DNA from: UBA6136 sp044237765
GTDB taxonomy: Bacteria; Pseudomonadota; Gammaproteobacteria; Methylococcales; Methylococcaceae
DNA: 64,000 bases
Assembly: GCA_044237765.1 (NCBI GenBank)
Contig: JBIIEQ010000004.1
Location: 1-64,000 of the forward strand
Direction of reading: 5' to 3'
A model generated the notes under the pieces. That model ran no database searches, was not told where the DNA came from, and worked only from the letters and a program-made list of their open reading frames with translations. Below are positions 35,382 through 43,528 of this stretch, piece after piece. The number at the start of each line of letters is the position of its first letter. Position 1 is the first letter of the stretch. Position numbers and translations under genes: made by a program.

Positions 35382-36334
35382 GGTTCAGGGCTCGGGTGGT
35401 TCGGGAGGCCGGCAAAGTAGTTGCGGGCGGCCGTTATGTCCTTTTCGATCTGGGTGCGGAGTTCCTGAATGCCGCTGAATCGGCGCTCTTCTCGTAGCTT
35501 GTGATGAAATTCGACTTCGACGCGGTTGCCATAGAGGTCGCCGTTAAAATCCAGCAAATGGGTTTCCAGCAGCACGGTTTCATCACCAGCCAGAGTGGGG
35601 CGGACTCCGACATTGGCCACTCCCGGCAGAGGGAGTTCGCTCAGGCCGCGCATTGTAACGGCAAACACCCCCCGGATTGGAGTGTTTTTGCGCTGCATCA
35701 AGAGGTTGGCGGTAGGGAAGCCCATCAGTCGGCCGCGTTTCTGGCCATGAATGACTCGACCGCAGACCTCATAGGGTTTGCCGAGCAGGCGTGCTGCCCG
35801 GGACAAATCACCCGCCAGAAGCGCTTCGCGGATTAGCGTACTGCTGATGCGCTCTCCGTCTATCAGGACCGATGGGGTATCGGCGACCTCGAATCCTGCC
35901 TTTTTGCCGGCTTGCTTGAGAAGGTTGAAGTCGCCTTCGCGCCGTCTGCCAAAGCGGAAATCGTCGCCGATCACCAGATGACGGATGCCCAACGCTTCGA
36001 TGAGGATGGTTTGGATGAAGTCGTCGGGCGGCATGCTGGCCAAGGCGCGGTTGAAGCGCAGAATCAAAGCGTAGTCGACGGGTAGTTCGGAAAGCCGGTC
36101 GACTTTTTCGCGGAGACGCATCAGTCGCGGGGGGGCATTTACCGGATCGAAGAATTCACGCGGTTGAGGCTCGAACAGCACCACACACACCGGGAGCCCT
36201 TGTTGCTGGCCCTGGGCGGCGAGGCGTTCGATGACCGCCCGGTGGCCAAGATGTACGCCATCGAAATTGCCAATCGTGGCGACACAGCCATCCGGTGGGA
36301 GGTGCGTGGGTCGTAGGCCAAGGGCGAGTCGCAT
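35378..36334 (-). CDS. ribF: Bifunctional riboflavin kinase / FAD synthetase RibF
   Basis: Makes FMN and FAD, 318 residues. The N-terminal adenylyltransferase has TIGNFDGVHLGHRAVI, and the C-terminal flavokinase has GQKRGRLMGFPTANLLM. It sits between murJ (12 bases upstream) and ileS (4-base overlap), the conserved order. Confidence 0.96.
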   Translation of the reverse strand: MRLALGLRPTHLPPDGCVATIGNFDGVHLGHRAVIERLAAQGQQQGLPVCVVLFEPQPREFFDPVNAPPRLMRLREKVDRLSELPVDYALILRFNRALASMPPDDFIQTILIEALGIRHLVIGDDFRFGRRREGDFNLLKQAGKKAGFEVADTPSVLIDGERISSTLIREALLAGDLSRAARLLGKPYEVCGRVIHGQKRGRLMGFPTANLLMQRKNTPIRGVFAVTMRGLSELPLPGVANVGVRPTLAGDETVLLETHLLDFNGDLYGNRVEVEFHHKLREERRFSGIQELRTQIEKDITAARNYFAGLPNHPSPEP

Positions 36335-36346
36335 TTGGGGGGTTTC

Positions 36347-37903
36347 TCAGGCGGTTTCGGCCAGCATCAGGTGACGCGGGCGGAGTCCAGCAACCAGCAA
36401 GCCCAAGCCATAGACGAGTATGGCTGTAAGGATGCAGGTGCCGAGTTGCATCACGCGCCCGCTGGCCGGGATGTCCTGCCAATTGAGCCATTCCATTTCG
36501 CCGATCAGCAGGGAGACCATCCCGAGATTGGCGGCAATGGTTCGCAGGATAAAGGGGGTGAGGCCGGGCTGCGGGCGGTAGATCTTTTGTCGGTATAGCC
36601 TGATCAGTAGCAAGGCGGCGTTGATCAGTGCGGCGAGTGAGGCGGCGAGGGCGAGCCCCGCATGGGCCCATCCCTGTGGCGCCAGCCATAGTGCCAGCAG
36701 GGCACTCAATGCCAGGTTGACGATAACCGTGTAGACCCCGAATCGGGCTGGGGTACGAAGATCTTCCTGGGCGCTGAAGGCAGGCACCAAAATTTTCACA
36801 CTGAGAAAACCCATCAGGCCGATGCCATAGGCCATCAGGCTGCGGGCGGCCATTCTTGAGTCCTCCGGGGTGAATTGGTCGTATTGAAACAAGGTATACA
36901 TCAGGGGCTCCGCCAGGAGGATAAGTCCCAGTGTCGCGGGCAAGCCGATGAGCACGAGCCAGCGCAGCGCCCAGTCTATGGATTGCGAGAAGTGGTCAGT
37001 GTCCTTTCGCGCTCGGCTGCGAGACAGGTGGGGCAGTATGACCGTACCCAGTCCCACGCCAAAAATACCGAGGGGGAATTCTACCAAACGGTCGGAATAG
37101 TAAAGCCAGGAGATGCTGCCGGTGGCGAGTAGTGACGCGATGAGTGTATTGATAAGCAGGTTCAGTTGACTCACCGAGGCGCCGAAAATGGCGGGGGTCA
37201 TCAGCTGAAGAACGCGGTGGACATGGGGGTTTCTGAAGTCCACTTTTGGCCATGTGAGCAGCCCCAGCCGATGCAGGGCAGGTAGCTGGAATGCCAGTTG
37301 CAACAGGCCTGCCGCGAATACCCCCCAGCCGAGCGCATGGATGGGCTGGTCGAATCGCGGTGCCAGCCAGAGGGTTGCCGTGATCATGCTGAGATTCAGC
37401 AGGACGGGAGTAAATGCGGGAATGGCGAAGTGATTCCAGGTGTTGAGGATGCCCCCCGAAAGCGCAGTCAGGCAGATGAAAAACAGGTAGGGGAAGGTGA
37501 TGCGTAAAAGTTCGACGCTCAGCCCGTATTGTTCGGGTTTGTCGTGAAACCCTGGAGCAAATAGCCAGATCAGCCACGGTGCGGCGAGCATGCCCATGCC
37601 TGTCAGCAGGCTCAGGATGAGTGCGAAGCTCCCGCTAATGCGGGCAATGAAGTCTCGGGCGGTTTCATCGCCTTGCCGCGCTCTCACGGAGGACAGTACC
37701 GGGACGAACGCTTGGGCGAAAGCGCCTTCAGCGAAAAGGCGGCGTAGAAAGTTGGGGATTTTGAATGCAACAAAGAAGGCATCCGTGCCTGCGCTTGCGC
37801 CGAAGGATCCCGCAATCACCATGTCTCGTACGAAACCCAGAATGCGTGAAATCAGCGTCAATCCGCCAACCAGTCCGGTGGACTTGAGGAGTTGCGTGCT
37901 CAC
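36347..37903 (-). CDS. murJ: Lipid II flippase MurJ
   Basis: MOP-superfamily inner-membrane protein of 518 residues with about 14 transmembrane helices that exports lipid II. The N-terminus (LLKSTGLVGGLTLISRILGF), FKIPNFLRRLFAEGAFAQAF and RVLQLMTPAIFGASVSQLN are typical. Translation starts with GTG at 37903 without an obvious ribosome-binding site, and the terminator of the upstream L,D-transpeptidase gene ends only 21 bases before it. Its promoter must therefore overlap that gene end, or it relies on read-through. Confidence 0.95.
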   Translation of the reverse strand: MSTQLLKSTGLVGGLTLISRILGFVRDMVIAGSFGASAGTDAFFVAFKIPNFLRRLFAEGAFAQAFVPVLSSVRARQGDETARDFIARISGSFALILSLLTGMGMLAAPWLIWLFAPGFHDKPEQYGLSVELLRITFPYLFFICLTALSGGILNTWNHFAIPAFTPVLLNLSMITATLWLAPRFDQPIHALGWGVFAAGLLQLAFQLPALHRLGLLTWPKVDFRNPHVHRVLQLMTPAIFGASVSQLNLLINTLIASLLATGSISWLYYSDRLVEFPLGIFGVGLGTVILPHLSRSRARKDTDHFSQSIDWALRWLVLIGLPATLGLILLAEPLMYTLFQYDQFTPEDSRMAARSLMAYGIGLMGFLSVKILVPAFSAQEDLRTPARFGVYTVIVNLALSALLALWLAPQGWAHAGLALAASLAALINAALLLIRLYRQKIYRPQPGLTPFILRTIAANLGMVSLLIGEMEWLNWQDIPASGRVMQLGTCILTAILVYGLGLLVAGLRPRHLMLAETA

Positions 37904-37924
37904 TTATGGTTTGGTGAGGTTGAA

Positions 37925-37953
37925 ACAAAAAGCCCGATGCGAACATCGGGCTT
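37925..37953 (-). terminator. Terminator of the L,D-transpeptidase gene
   Basis: A perfect 10-bp stem (AAGCCCGATG / CATCGGGCTT, 37930-37939 with 37944-37953) and a 4-base loop, followed on the minus strand by a T-run. It lies between the end of the L,D-transpeptidase gene and the start of murJ. Confidence 0.8.
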
Positions 37954-37977
37954 GGGAATTGGGAAATCGGTGGGCGA

Positions 37978-39414
37978 TTATTGGCTGGTTGCAACCTTGT
38001 TTTGCGCCGGCGTGCTCCGGTGCACGGTAACCGGCACGCCCAGCGATGCCCACTGGTATAGCCAGCCAGCGTCTTCGTTGACGCCCCGGCGCCCATTCTT
38101 TTTGCGGGTAGCAAGGTTTACGCAGCCATGGCTGGCGGGCCGGCCAAAGTTGTTGTGCCAGAAGGCCCCATGGAAGGCATAGCCTTCATAGAAGTACTGG
38201 GCATAGGGGACGTCCTTGACTTCATAGTAGCCGGGCTGGCCAGGTTTCTTCCCGGTGGATCGCATCGTTTTGGTCGGGAAGCGAGCGTAGATGTAGAAGG
38301 AGCCCGTGACAGTCGGTGTTCCGGCTTTTCCGGTGCTGGCCTTCAGTGTTTTGATTACCTCGCCGTTTTCGATGACACTCACACTTTGCTTGTCGAGATA
38401 AACCTCGATCCGCTTGTCAGGCCCCGTGTTAAAGCTGGCCTCGACAGAATGAGTCAGGAAGCCGCCGCGAGTGCTTTTTATTCCGGCCGGATCAATACTG
38501 ACATTGATTGTGCTTTCGGCGGGCCAGTGAGGCTGAGGCCTGAACTGAACTCGCTGCTTTCCGAACCAAAGCCACTTGACTTCCATGGGGCGACCATCCT
38601 GGGTGGTCACCTTGATGTGATCGGTCACTTTCTCCCGCTCATGCACCGGTTCGCTGAAGTCGACCTGGACCGGCATGGCCAATCCGATATTGTTCATCCC
38701 GGCCGTGGCGATAGACGCGGTCAGTGGCGGTGCAGTGCTTACTTCGATCTTGAACGGTGGCAATGGAACGCCGGTCCGGGTCTCCCAGTTGATGTCAACG
38801 TTGAAGGTCTGGCCCTGGTTGATCTGTGATGTATCTGCCTGAAGTGTGAAATTCTGTCTCTTTTCGTCTGGTTTGGCGGTCAGTTTTAGGTCGCTAGTCG
38901 AGTTGACTGCGCCAACGGGTTCGGAGAATTGCAGCTGAAGTGAGCCATCTGGAGCGAGCTCCTGCCGTGGGGCGCTTTCGATTTTCGGGATCCTGACGGT
39001 GGTGAACGTTGCCTCCTTCGACTTCCTCTGATTCAGCCAGAGGCGCTCCGCCGTGGCGGAGAGGGTGTACTTCTTCCCGAACTCGAGTTTGACGTCAGGC
39101 TTGAAGCTGCTCTGATTGCTGATTTCGGCCAAGACCTGCCCGTTTTCATCCCGGAGTTCAGCCTTGACCAGTTTGGTGCCCAAGCCAATGCCTTCGATGG
39201 AGACTGCCTTGCGAGGGTCTGTGGCGCTGCTGGCCTCGCCTTCCAGATAGTCGGGAACGGCGATGCCAAACGGCAGTACATGTCTGGCCACGAAAAATGC
39301 TACAGCCAGAGCCGCCACGACCCCGCCCAGCACCCAGGTACGCAGCGAGGATCGCTTGCTGGTCGTTGGGTTATTTTCTGAATTCGGCTCAGTAGACGAA
39401 TTTGGTTGTTCCAC
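37978..39414 (-). CDS. L,D-transpeptidase (YkuD domain) with Ig-like N-terminal region
   Basis: A 478-residue envelope protein with an N-terminal membrane anchor (about 26-46), a long beta-rich region with two bacterial Ig-like modules, and a C-terminal YkuD catalytic domain. The catalytic cysteine is in RPASHGCVNLATR, with the upstream histidine in FHGAFWHNN. Such enzymes cross-link peptidoglycan 3-3 bonds or attach proteins. The layout resembles actinobacterial Ldt enzymes more than E. coli ErfK types. The GTG start at 39414 has GAGG close upstream. It lies between rpsT and murJ, which are usually adjacent. Confidence 0.88.
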   Translation of the reverse strand: MEQPNSSTEPNSENNPTTSKRSSLRTWVLGGVVAALAVAFFVARHVLPFGIAVPDYLEGEASSATDPRKAVSIEGIGLGTKLVKAELRDENGQVLAEISNQSSFKPDVKLEFGKKYTLSATAERLWLNQRKSKEATFTTVRIPKIESAPRQELAPDGSLQLQFSEPVGAVNSTSDLKLTAKPDEKRQNFTLQADTSQINQGQTFNVDINWETRTGVPLPPFKIEVSTAPPLTASIATAGMNNIGLAMPVQVDFSEPVHEREKVTDHIKVTTQDGRPMEVKWLWFGKQRVQFRPQPHWPAESTINVSIDPAGIKSTRGGFLTHSVEASFNTGPDKRIEVYLDKQSVSVIENGEVIKTLKASTGKAGTPTVTGSFYIYARFPTKTMRSTGKKPGQPGYYEVKDVPYAQYFYEGYAFHGAFWHNNFGRPASHGCVNLATRKKNGRRGVNEDAGWLYQWASLGVPVTVHRSTPAQNKVATSQ

Positions 39415-39697
39415 TTACCACCTCATTAGAGTTCGCATGGACGGTCGTTTGCTGTCATGATTTTGAGCGCTCGCCATAGTGAAGGATTCTTCCTGCGCAG
39501 CCAGCGAAGGGCGGCTGGATCCTTGCTTTGAAGGTGTCACCTGATTCGGTTCGACAAACTCCGAAAATTGTACTACAGCATTCACTGATATCCAGTTTTT
39601 GCTGATTGGCCCCCTTGCTATGGGGGTGATCGTGCACCTTCTTGGGGTTCCCTCGAAAGCTCGAAAGGATGTAGGGGAGAAAAACACATATTGCTGA
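39415..39697. other. Non-coding divergent region between the L,D-transpeptidase gene and rpsT
   Basis: About 355 bases separate the two start codons. The right-hand part holds the rpsT promoter. In the rest I see no gene with a family-like product, no clear hairpin and no repeat. It is presumably the regulatory region of the minus-strand L,D-transpeptidase gene. Confidence 0.4.
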
Positions 39698-39726
39698 TTG
39701 ACTATTGGGTGCTTTGCAAAGAGAAT
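39698..39726 (+). promoter_or_regulatory. Candidate sigma-70 promoter for rpsT
   Basis: TTGACT at 39698-39703 and GAGAAT at 39721-39726 are 17 bases apart. The -35 box is good (5 of 6) and the -10 box fair (4 of 6, with the key A and T). The start of transcription would be near 39733, giving a leader of about 37 bases before the TTG start. Confidence 0.4.
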
Positions 39727-39769
39727 ACCCAGTTCGATATATCCTTCAGGAATTTTAGAGGTCCCAGCC

Positions 39770-40045
39770 TTGGCTAACATCGCTTCAGCAAAAAAACGCG
39801 CCATTCAGTCCGAGAAGCATCGCGCCCATAATGCCGCCATGCGCAGCCGTCTGCGCACTTTCATCAAAAAAGTGCTGCTTGCGGTCGACTCGGGAAATCT
39901 CGAAGCGGCTCAAGCTGCGTTTCGAGCGGCCGTTCCGATCATCGACTCGTCTGTAAACAAGGGTCTGATCCACAAGAACAAGGCGGCTCGAAGCAAGAGC
40001 CGGCTAAATGCCCGCGTGAAAGCGCTCGCCTTGAAGGCTGCTTAA
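39770..40045 (+). CDS. rpsT: 30S ribosomal protein S20
   Basis: A 91-residue basic protein, ANIASAKKRAIQSEKHR at the N-terminus and SRLNARVKALALKAA at the C-terminus. The start is a TTG at 39770 with TTAGAGG upstream. No ATG lies at the right place. E. coli rpsT also starts with UUG, which takes part in its autogenous control, so the rare start seems to be conserved with a purpose. Confidence 0.96.
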   Translation: MANIASAKKRAIQSEKHRAHNAAMRSRLRTFIKKVLLAVDSGNLEAAQAAFRAAVPIIDSSVNKGLIHKNKAARSKSRLNARVKALALKAA

Positions 40046-40060
40046 GCCAAGCGAAACGTT

Positions 40061-40099
40061 CTGGTATCGGCGGTGACCCCCGGGTTCCCGCTATACCAG
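40061..40099. other. Hairpin between convergent rpsT and proB
   Basis: CTGGTAT at 40061-40067 pairs with ATACCAG at 40093-40099, with an inner GCGG/CCGC pairing. There is no T-run. It overlaps the proB stop codon and may act as a shared 3'-end structure for both genes. Confidence 0.35.
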
Positions 40100-41215
40100 T
40101 ACCAGATTGTCTCGGTGGATGAGCTCTGGTTCGTCGATGTAACCGATAAGTTCTTCTATGTTCTGGCTGGGTTGCCTCAGCAGTTTTTTGCTCTCTTCCG
40201 ATCCATAGTTGGCTAGTCCCCGGGCGATTTCTCGTCCTTTTGGGTCGACACAGGCCACCAGGTCGCCACGGTCGAAACTACCCTCTACACCGACAGTGCC
40301 AATAGGCAGCAGGCTCTTTCCGGCCTCGCGCAGCATTCTTGCGGCACCATCGTCGATGATCAGTTTCCCTTTCAGCTTGAGTTGGCCTGCCAGCCAGCGC
40401 TTGCGAGAGAGTAGGGGGGACGTGTCCGGGATCAGGAAAGTACCTATTTCCTCCCCGCCGAATACTCGGTTGATGATGTCGGGTTCCCGGCCCGAAGCGA
40501 TCACCGTGGCCGCGCCTGAGCGCGAGGCGAGTCGTCCCGCGCGCAGTTTGGTGATCATTCCGCCCCGGCCAAGGCCGCTCAGGCTTTCCCCGACCATTTC
40601 GCCGAGTCGCTCGTCGTTGATGCTGGCTTCGGAAACCAGTTTCGATGTGGGGTCGACCCTCGGGTCGCGTTCATAAAGCCCCTTCTGGTCGGTCAGAATA
40701 ATCAAAAGGTCGGCGTCCAGCAGATTGGCTACCAATGCGCCCAGCGTGTCGTTATCGCCAAAGCGGATTTCCTCAGTAGCGACAGTGTCGTTTTCATTGA
40801 TGATGGGCACGACGCCCAGTTCCAGCAAGGTCAGCAGGGTTCCGCGCGCATTCAGGTAGCGTTGCCGGTTGGAGAGATCATCATGAGTCAGCAGGATTTG
40901 TGCGGTGATCAGTCCGTGCTGTTCAAACAGGGCCTCATAGGTGCGGACCAGGCCCATCTGGCCAACGGAGGCCGCCGCCTGCAGTTCGTGCAGGGCACGC
41001 GGTCGGCTCGACCATCCAAGCCGACACATCCCCTCCGCTACCGAGCCTGAGGAGACCAGGACAACCTCAACCCCTTTCTGCCGAATGGCTGCAATTTGTT
41101 CGACCCATCCGGTAATGCCCGATATATCCAGTCCTCGACCATCGCCCGTAAGCAAGGCACTGCCAATCTTGACGACGACGCGTCGTGTGCCGGCAAACTC
41201 ACTCCTGCTCTGCAT
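40091..41215 (-). CDS. proB: Glutamate 5-kinase
   Basis: First enzyme of proline synthesis, 374 residues. The amino-acid kinase domain has VVKIGSALLTGDGRGLD, INENDTVATEEIRFGDND and SGLGRGGMITKLRAG, and a C-terminal PUA domain (about 285-370, with GVEGSFDRGDLVACVDPKGREIA) is present. The start overlaps the end of obgE by 17 bases, the usual obgE-proB pairing. Confidence 0.96.
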   Translation of the reverse strand: MQSRSEFAGTRRVVVKIGSALLTGDGRGLDISGITGWVEQIAAIRQKGVEVVLVSSGSVAEGMCRLGWSSRPRALHELQAAASVGQMGLVRTYEALFEQHGLITAQILLTHDDLSNRQRYLNARGTLLTLLELGVVPIINENDTVATEEIRFGDNDTLGALVANLLDADLLIILTDQKGLYERDPRVDPTSKLVSEASINDERLGEMVGESLSGLGRGGMITKLRAGRLASRSGAATVIASGREPDIINRVFGGEEIGTFLIPDTSPLLSRKRWLAGQLKLKGKLIIDDGAARMLREAGKSLLPIGTVGVEGSFDRGDLVACVDPKGREIARGLANYGSEESKKLLRQPSQNIEELIGYIDEPELIHRDNLVLV

Positions 41216-42236
41216 CTTCCTTATCTCGTTGGTGTTCCAGCAATTCCATTATCCTGAAGGTCAGGCTCCGCAGTCCGGTGCCATCCAGCGCTGAGATTTT
41301 GAAGATGGGGCCAGTCCAGCCCAAGTCTTTGACGATGGTGTCGCAGTGGGCATCAACCTCATCGGGTGGCAGCGAATCAATTTTGTTCAAGGCTAGCCAG
41401 CGAGGTTTTTCCTCAAGTCCTTCACCCCATTTCCTGAGTTCCTCAATCACCTTTCGGGCTGAGTCCACGGGACTGTCCTCGCCTTCGTGATGGATGACGT
41501 CTACAACATGCAGGAGCAGGCTGGTTCGGGAGAGGTGTTTCAGAAACTGAATGCCAAGTCCGGCGCCTTCGGCGGCGCCCTCGATCAGGCCGGGGATGTC
41601 AGCCATGACGAAGCTGCGCTGATCATCGACGCGGACGACCCCAAGATTTGGATGCAGTGTGGTGAACGGATAGTCGGCGACTTTGGGGCGCGCTGCTGAA
41701 ACCGCGCGGATCAGGCTGGATTTTCCGGCGTTGGGCAGTCCCAGCAAGCCAACATCGGCGATGACCTTCAGTTCAAGGTGGAGTTGCCGTTTCTCTCCGG
41801 GTTTGCCTGGCGTGGATTGTCGGGGTGCACGATTTGTGCTGCTTTTGAAGCGCGTATTACCTAGCCCGTGCCAGCCGCCGCGGGCTACCATCAGCGTCTG
41901 GCCCTCTTCGGTCAGGTCACCCAGGATTTCACCGGTCTCGGCGTCGGAGATTTGAGTTCCCGTGGGAATCTGCACGTAACAGTCCTGACCGGCTCGCCCG
42001 GTGCAGTTATTGCCGGATCCATTCTGGCCTCTCTCGGCTCGGTAAACGCCGTGATACCGAAAGTCGACCAGAGTGTTGAGGTTGGAGCAGGCCACCAGGT
42101 AGACGCTCCCGCCATCACCGCCATCGCCGCCGTCAGGCCCGCCAAACGGGATGTATTTTTCGCGCCTGAAACCTACGCAGCCATTACCGCCGTCCCCGGC
42201 TTCGACTCGGATTTCCGCTTCATCAACAAATTTCAT
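41199..42236 (-). CDS. obgE: GTPase ObgE/CgtA
   Basis: Essential ribosome-associated GTPase of 345 residues. The glycine-rich N-terminal Obg domain (RVEAGDGGNGCVGFRREK, GGPDGGDGGDGGSVYL) is followed by a G domain with G1 GLPNAGKSSLIRAV and G3 DIPGLIEGAAEGAGLG. It follows rplU-rpmA as usual but is separated from them by a terminator-like hairpin. Confidence 0.97.
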   Translation of the reverse strand: MKFVDEAEIRVEAGDGGNGCVGFRREKYIPFGGPDGGDGGDGGSVYLVACSNLNTLVDFRYHGVYRAERGQNGSGNNCTGRAGQDCYVQIPTGTQISDAETGEILGDLTEEGQTLMVARGGWHGLGNTRFKSSTNRAPRQSTPGKPGEKRQLHLELKVIADVGLLGLPNAGKSSLIRAVSAARPKVADYPFTTLHPNLGVVRVDDQRSFVMADIPGLIEGAAEGAGLGIQFLKHLSRTSLLLHVVDVIHHEGEDSPVDSARKVIEELRKWGEGLEEKPRWLALNKIDSLPPDEVDAHCDTIVKDLGWTGPIFKISALDGTGLRSLTFRIMELLEHQRDKEDAEQE

Positions 42237-42247
42237 GTGTATCCTGA

Positions 42248-42274
42248 CAAAAAAGCCCCGTCAGTGACGAGGCT
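42248..42274 (-). terminator. Terminator-like hairpin between rpmA and obgE
   Basis: On the minus strand an 8-bp stem with one G-U pair (AGCCTCGT / ACGGGGCT) and a 5-base loop is followed by six Ts. It lies between the rpmA stop and the obgE start, so it may reduce obgE-proB transcription relative to the ribosomal protein genes. Confidence 0.65.
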
Positions 42275-42311
42275 CTTCATGCGTGAAAAAGGGGTAAGCT
42301 TTTTCTTGGCT

Positions 42312-42578
42312 TCAGTTTGCAGAAACCTCGGTGATGCTGACGAACTTCCGTCCCAAGGGTCCCTTGGTCTTGAAGCTGACATGTCCGTCAGTCAAGGCAA
42401 AAAGGGTGTAGTCCTTGCCTACGCCAACATTGTCGCCGGCGTGAAACTTGGTGCCGCGTTGGCGAACGATGATGCTGCCAGCGGTAACGAGTTGACCGCC
42501 AAAGCGCTTCACGCCAAGGCGTTGGGCATTGGAGTCCCGACCGTTCCGGGAACTGCCGCCCGCTTTCTTGTGAGCCAT
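42312..42578 (-). CDS. rpmA: 50S ribosomal protein L27
   Basis: An 88-residue protein beginning AHKKAGGSSRNGRDS, with GSIIVRQRGTKFHAGDNVG. Its N-terminus reaches the peptidyl-transferase centre. There is no cleavable N-terminal extension of the kind seen in Firmicutes. It is 20 bases downstream of rplU. Confidence 0.97.
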   Translation of the reverse strand: MAHKKAGGSSRNGRDSNAQRLGVKRFGGQLVTAGSIIVRQRGTKFHAGDNVGVGKDYTLFALTDGHVSFKTKGPLGRKFVSITEVSAN

Positions 42579-42598
42579 GGTATAGCCTCCTGTGAATG

Positions 42599-42910
42599 TT
42601 AGGCAGAAATGCCGGTAATTTTAACTTCGGTGAAGTTCTGGCGATGGCCTGCCTGCTTCATGTGATGCTTGCGGCGACGGAACTTCATGATTTTCACCTT
42701 GGGGTGACGTCCATGTGCGGTGACCGTGGCGGTCACTTTGCCGCCTTCCAGGTAGGGCTTGCCGATCTTGGTGCCACTATCGGTCTGGACCATCAACACC
42801 TTGTCGAACTGGATTTCCTGGCCAGCCTCGGCAATCAAGGTTTCGACCTTGAGGAGTTCGCCGGGCTTTACCCGGTATTGCTTGCCACCTGTGAATATAA
42901 CCGCGTACAT
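42599..42910 (-). CDS. rplU: 50S ribosomal protein L21
   Basis: A 103-residue protein with YAVIFTGGKQYRVKPGELL at the N-terminus and the C-terminal signature VKIMKFRRRKHHMKQAGHRQ. It is the first gene of the rplU-rpmA unit and is preceded by a promoter with a palindromic spacer. Confidence 0.97.
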   Translation of the reverse strand: MYAVIFTGGKQYRVKPGELLKVETLIAEAGQEIQFDKVLMVQTDSGTKIGKPYLEGGKVTATVTAHGRHPKVKIMKFRRRKHHMKQAGHRQNFTEVKITGISA

Positions 42911-42952
42911 GTTTGTATGTCTCCAGTGGAGATGAAATTCGGAAAACCAGGA

Positions 42953-42982
42953 ATGATATCCGTCCGGACGGATTCAAGTCAA
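42953..42982 (-). promoter_or_regulatory. rplU promoter with 16-bp palindrome in the spacer
   Basis: On the minus strand TTGACT (42982-42977) and TATCAT (42958-42953) are 18 bases apart. The spacer contains the perfect palindrome ATCCGTCCGGACGGAT (42958-42973), which touches the -10 box. The promoter match is good (5 of 6 in both boxes). The palindrome is in the classical place for a repressor site, but the binding protein is unknown. Confidence 0.55.
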
Positions 42983-43057
42983 TTCGATCAGGAAGATTAT
43001 TGCGATTCTCATCCCGCTGATTCGACGATTTTCCGGTGGATGGTCTGCTGCGTTGAT

Positions 43058-43522
43058 TCACACAATGCCCAGAAGCAAGCCCAGGAAGAGCAAGCCAAGT
43101 CCGGTCAGTAAAATCTTCAGCGTGAAGTCTGCTGTCTTGCGGAACAGTCGGTCGCGGGAGGCAATGAATCGGGAGAGTTGATCTGATTGTGCCTGTGCCA
43201 GCGGCTCGGCAGTGACGCTGTCCAGCCCGATAATCGCATTCTCGACTTCCATTTGTGCCAGGGTCAATGCCTGCAGTTTCTCATGCATGGCCCCGCAGGC
43301 AAAACAAAACTCCCCGGCACGATGGGTGTCTGCCGTCGTGGCGGAAGTAAGCTCCTTGTCCAGGCTCAGGATATGACGCAGTGGTTGAGTGAATTCCTCA
43401 GGTAATTCGGCAGTTGCCTCGGTGACATGCGACTCAAAATCGGCGGGTCTCAGCTTCAGGTAATGGGTCAAGGCCTGATCCAGCTGGCGTCGACTCGGTT
43501 CTGCGATGTCCGGGATTTCCAT
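43058..43522 (-). CDS. Small protein with C-terminal membrane anchor, unknown function
   Basis: A 154-residue protein I do not recognise. It is mainly helical and acidic, has a CxxC pair (GEFCFACGAMHEKL) near the middle, and ends in one strongly hydrophobic helix (about 132-153, LKILLTGLGLLFLGLLLGIV), so it may be a tail-anchored inner-membrane protein. It starts 6 bases after the ZIP transporter gene and probably shares its transcript, which hints at a metal-related role without proof. Confidence 0.6.
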   Translation of the reverse strand: MEIPDIAEPSRRQLDQALTHYLKLRPADFESHVTEATAELPEEFTQPLRHILSLDKELTSATTADTHRAGEFCFACGAMHEKLQALTLAQMEVENAIIGLDSVTAEPLAQAQSDQLSRFIASRDRLFRKTADFTLKILLTGLGLLFLGLLLGIV

Positions 43523-43528
43523 GAGATT

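Noticed and set aside
39415..39804. 129-codon minus-strand frame between the L,D-transpeptidase gene and rpsT
   Set aside because: It runs over the rpsT promoter and start and has a non-protein-like composition.
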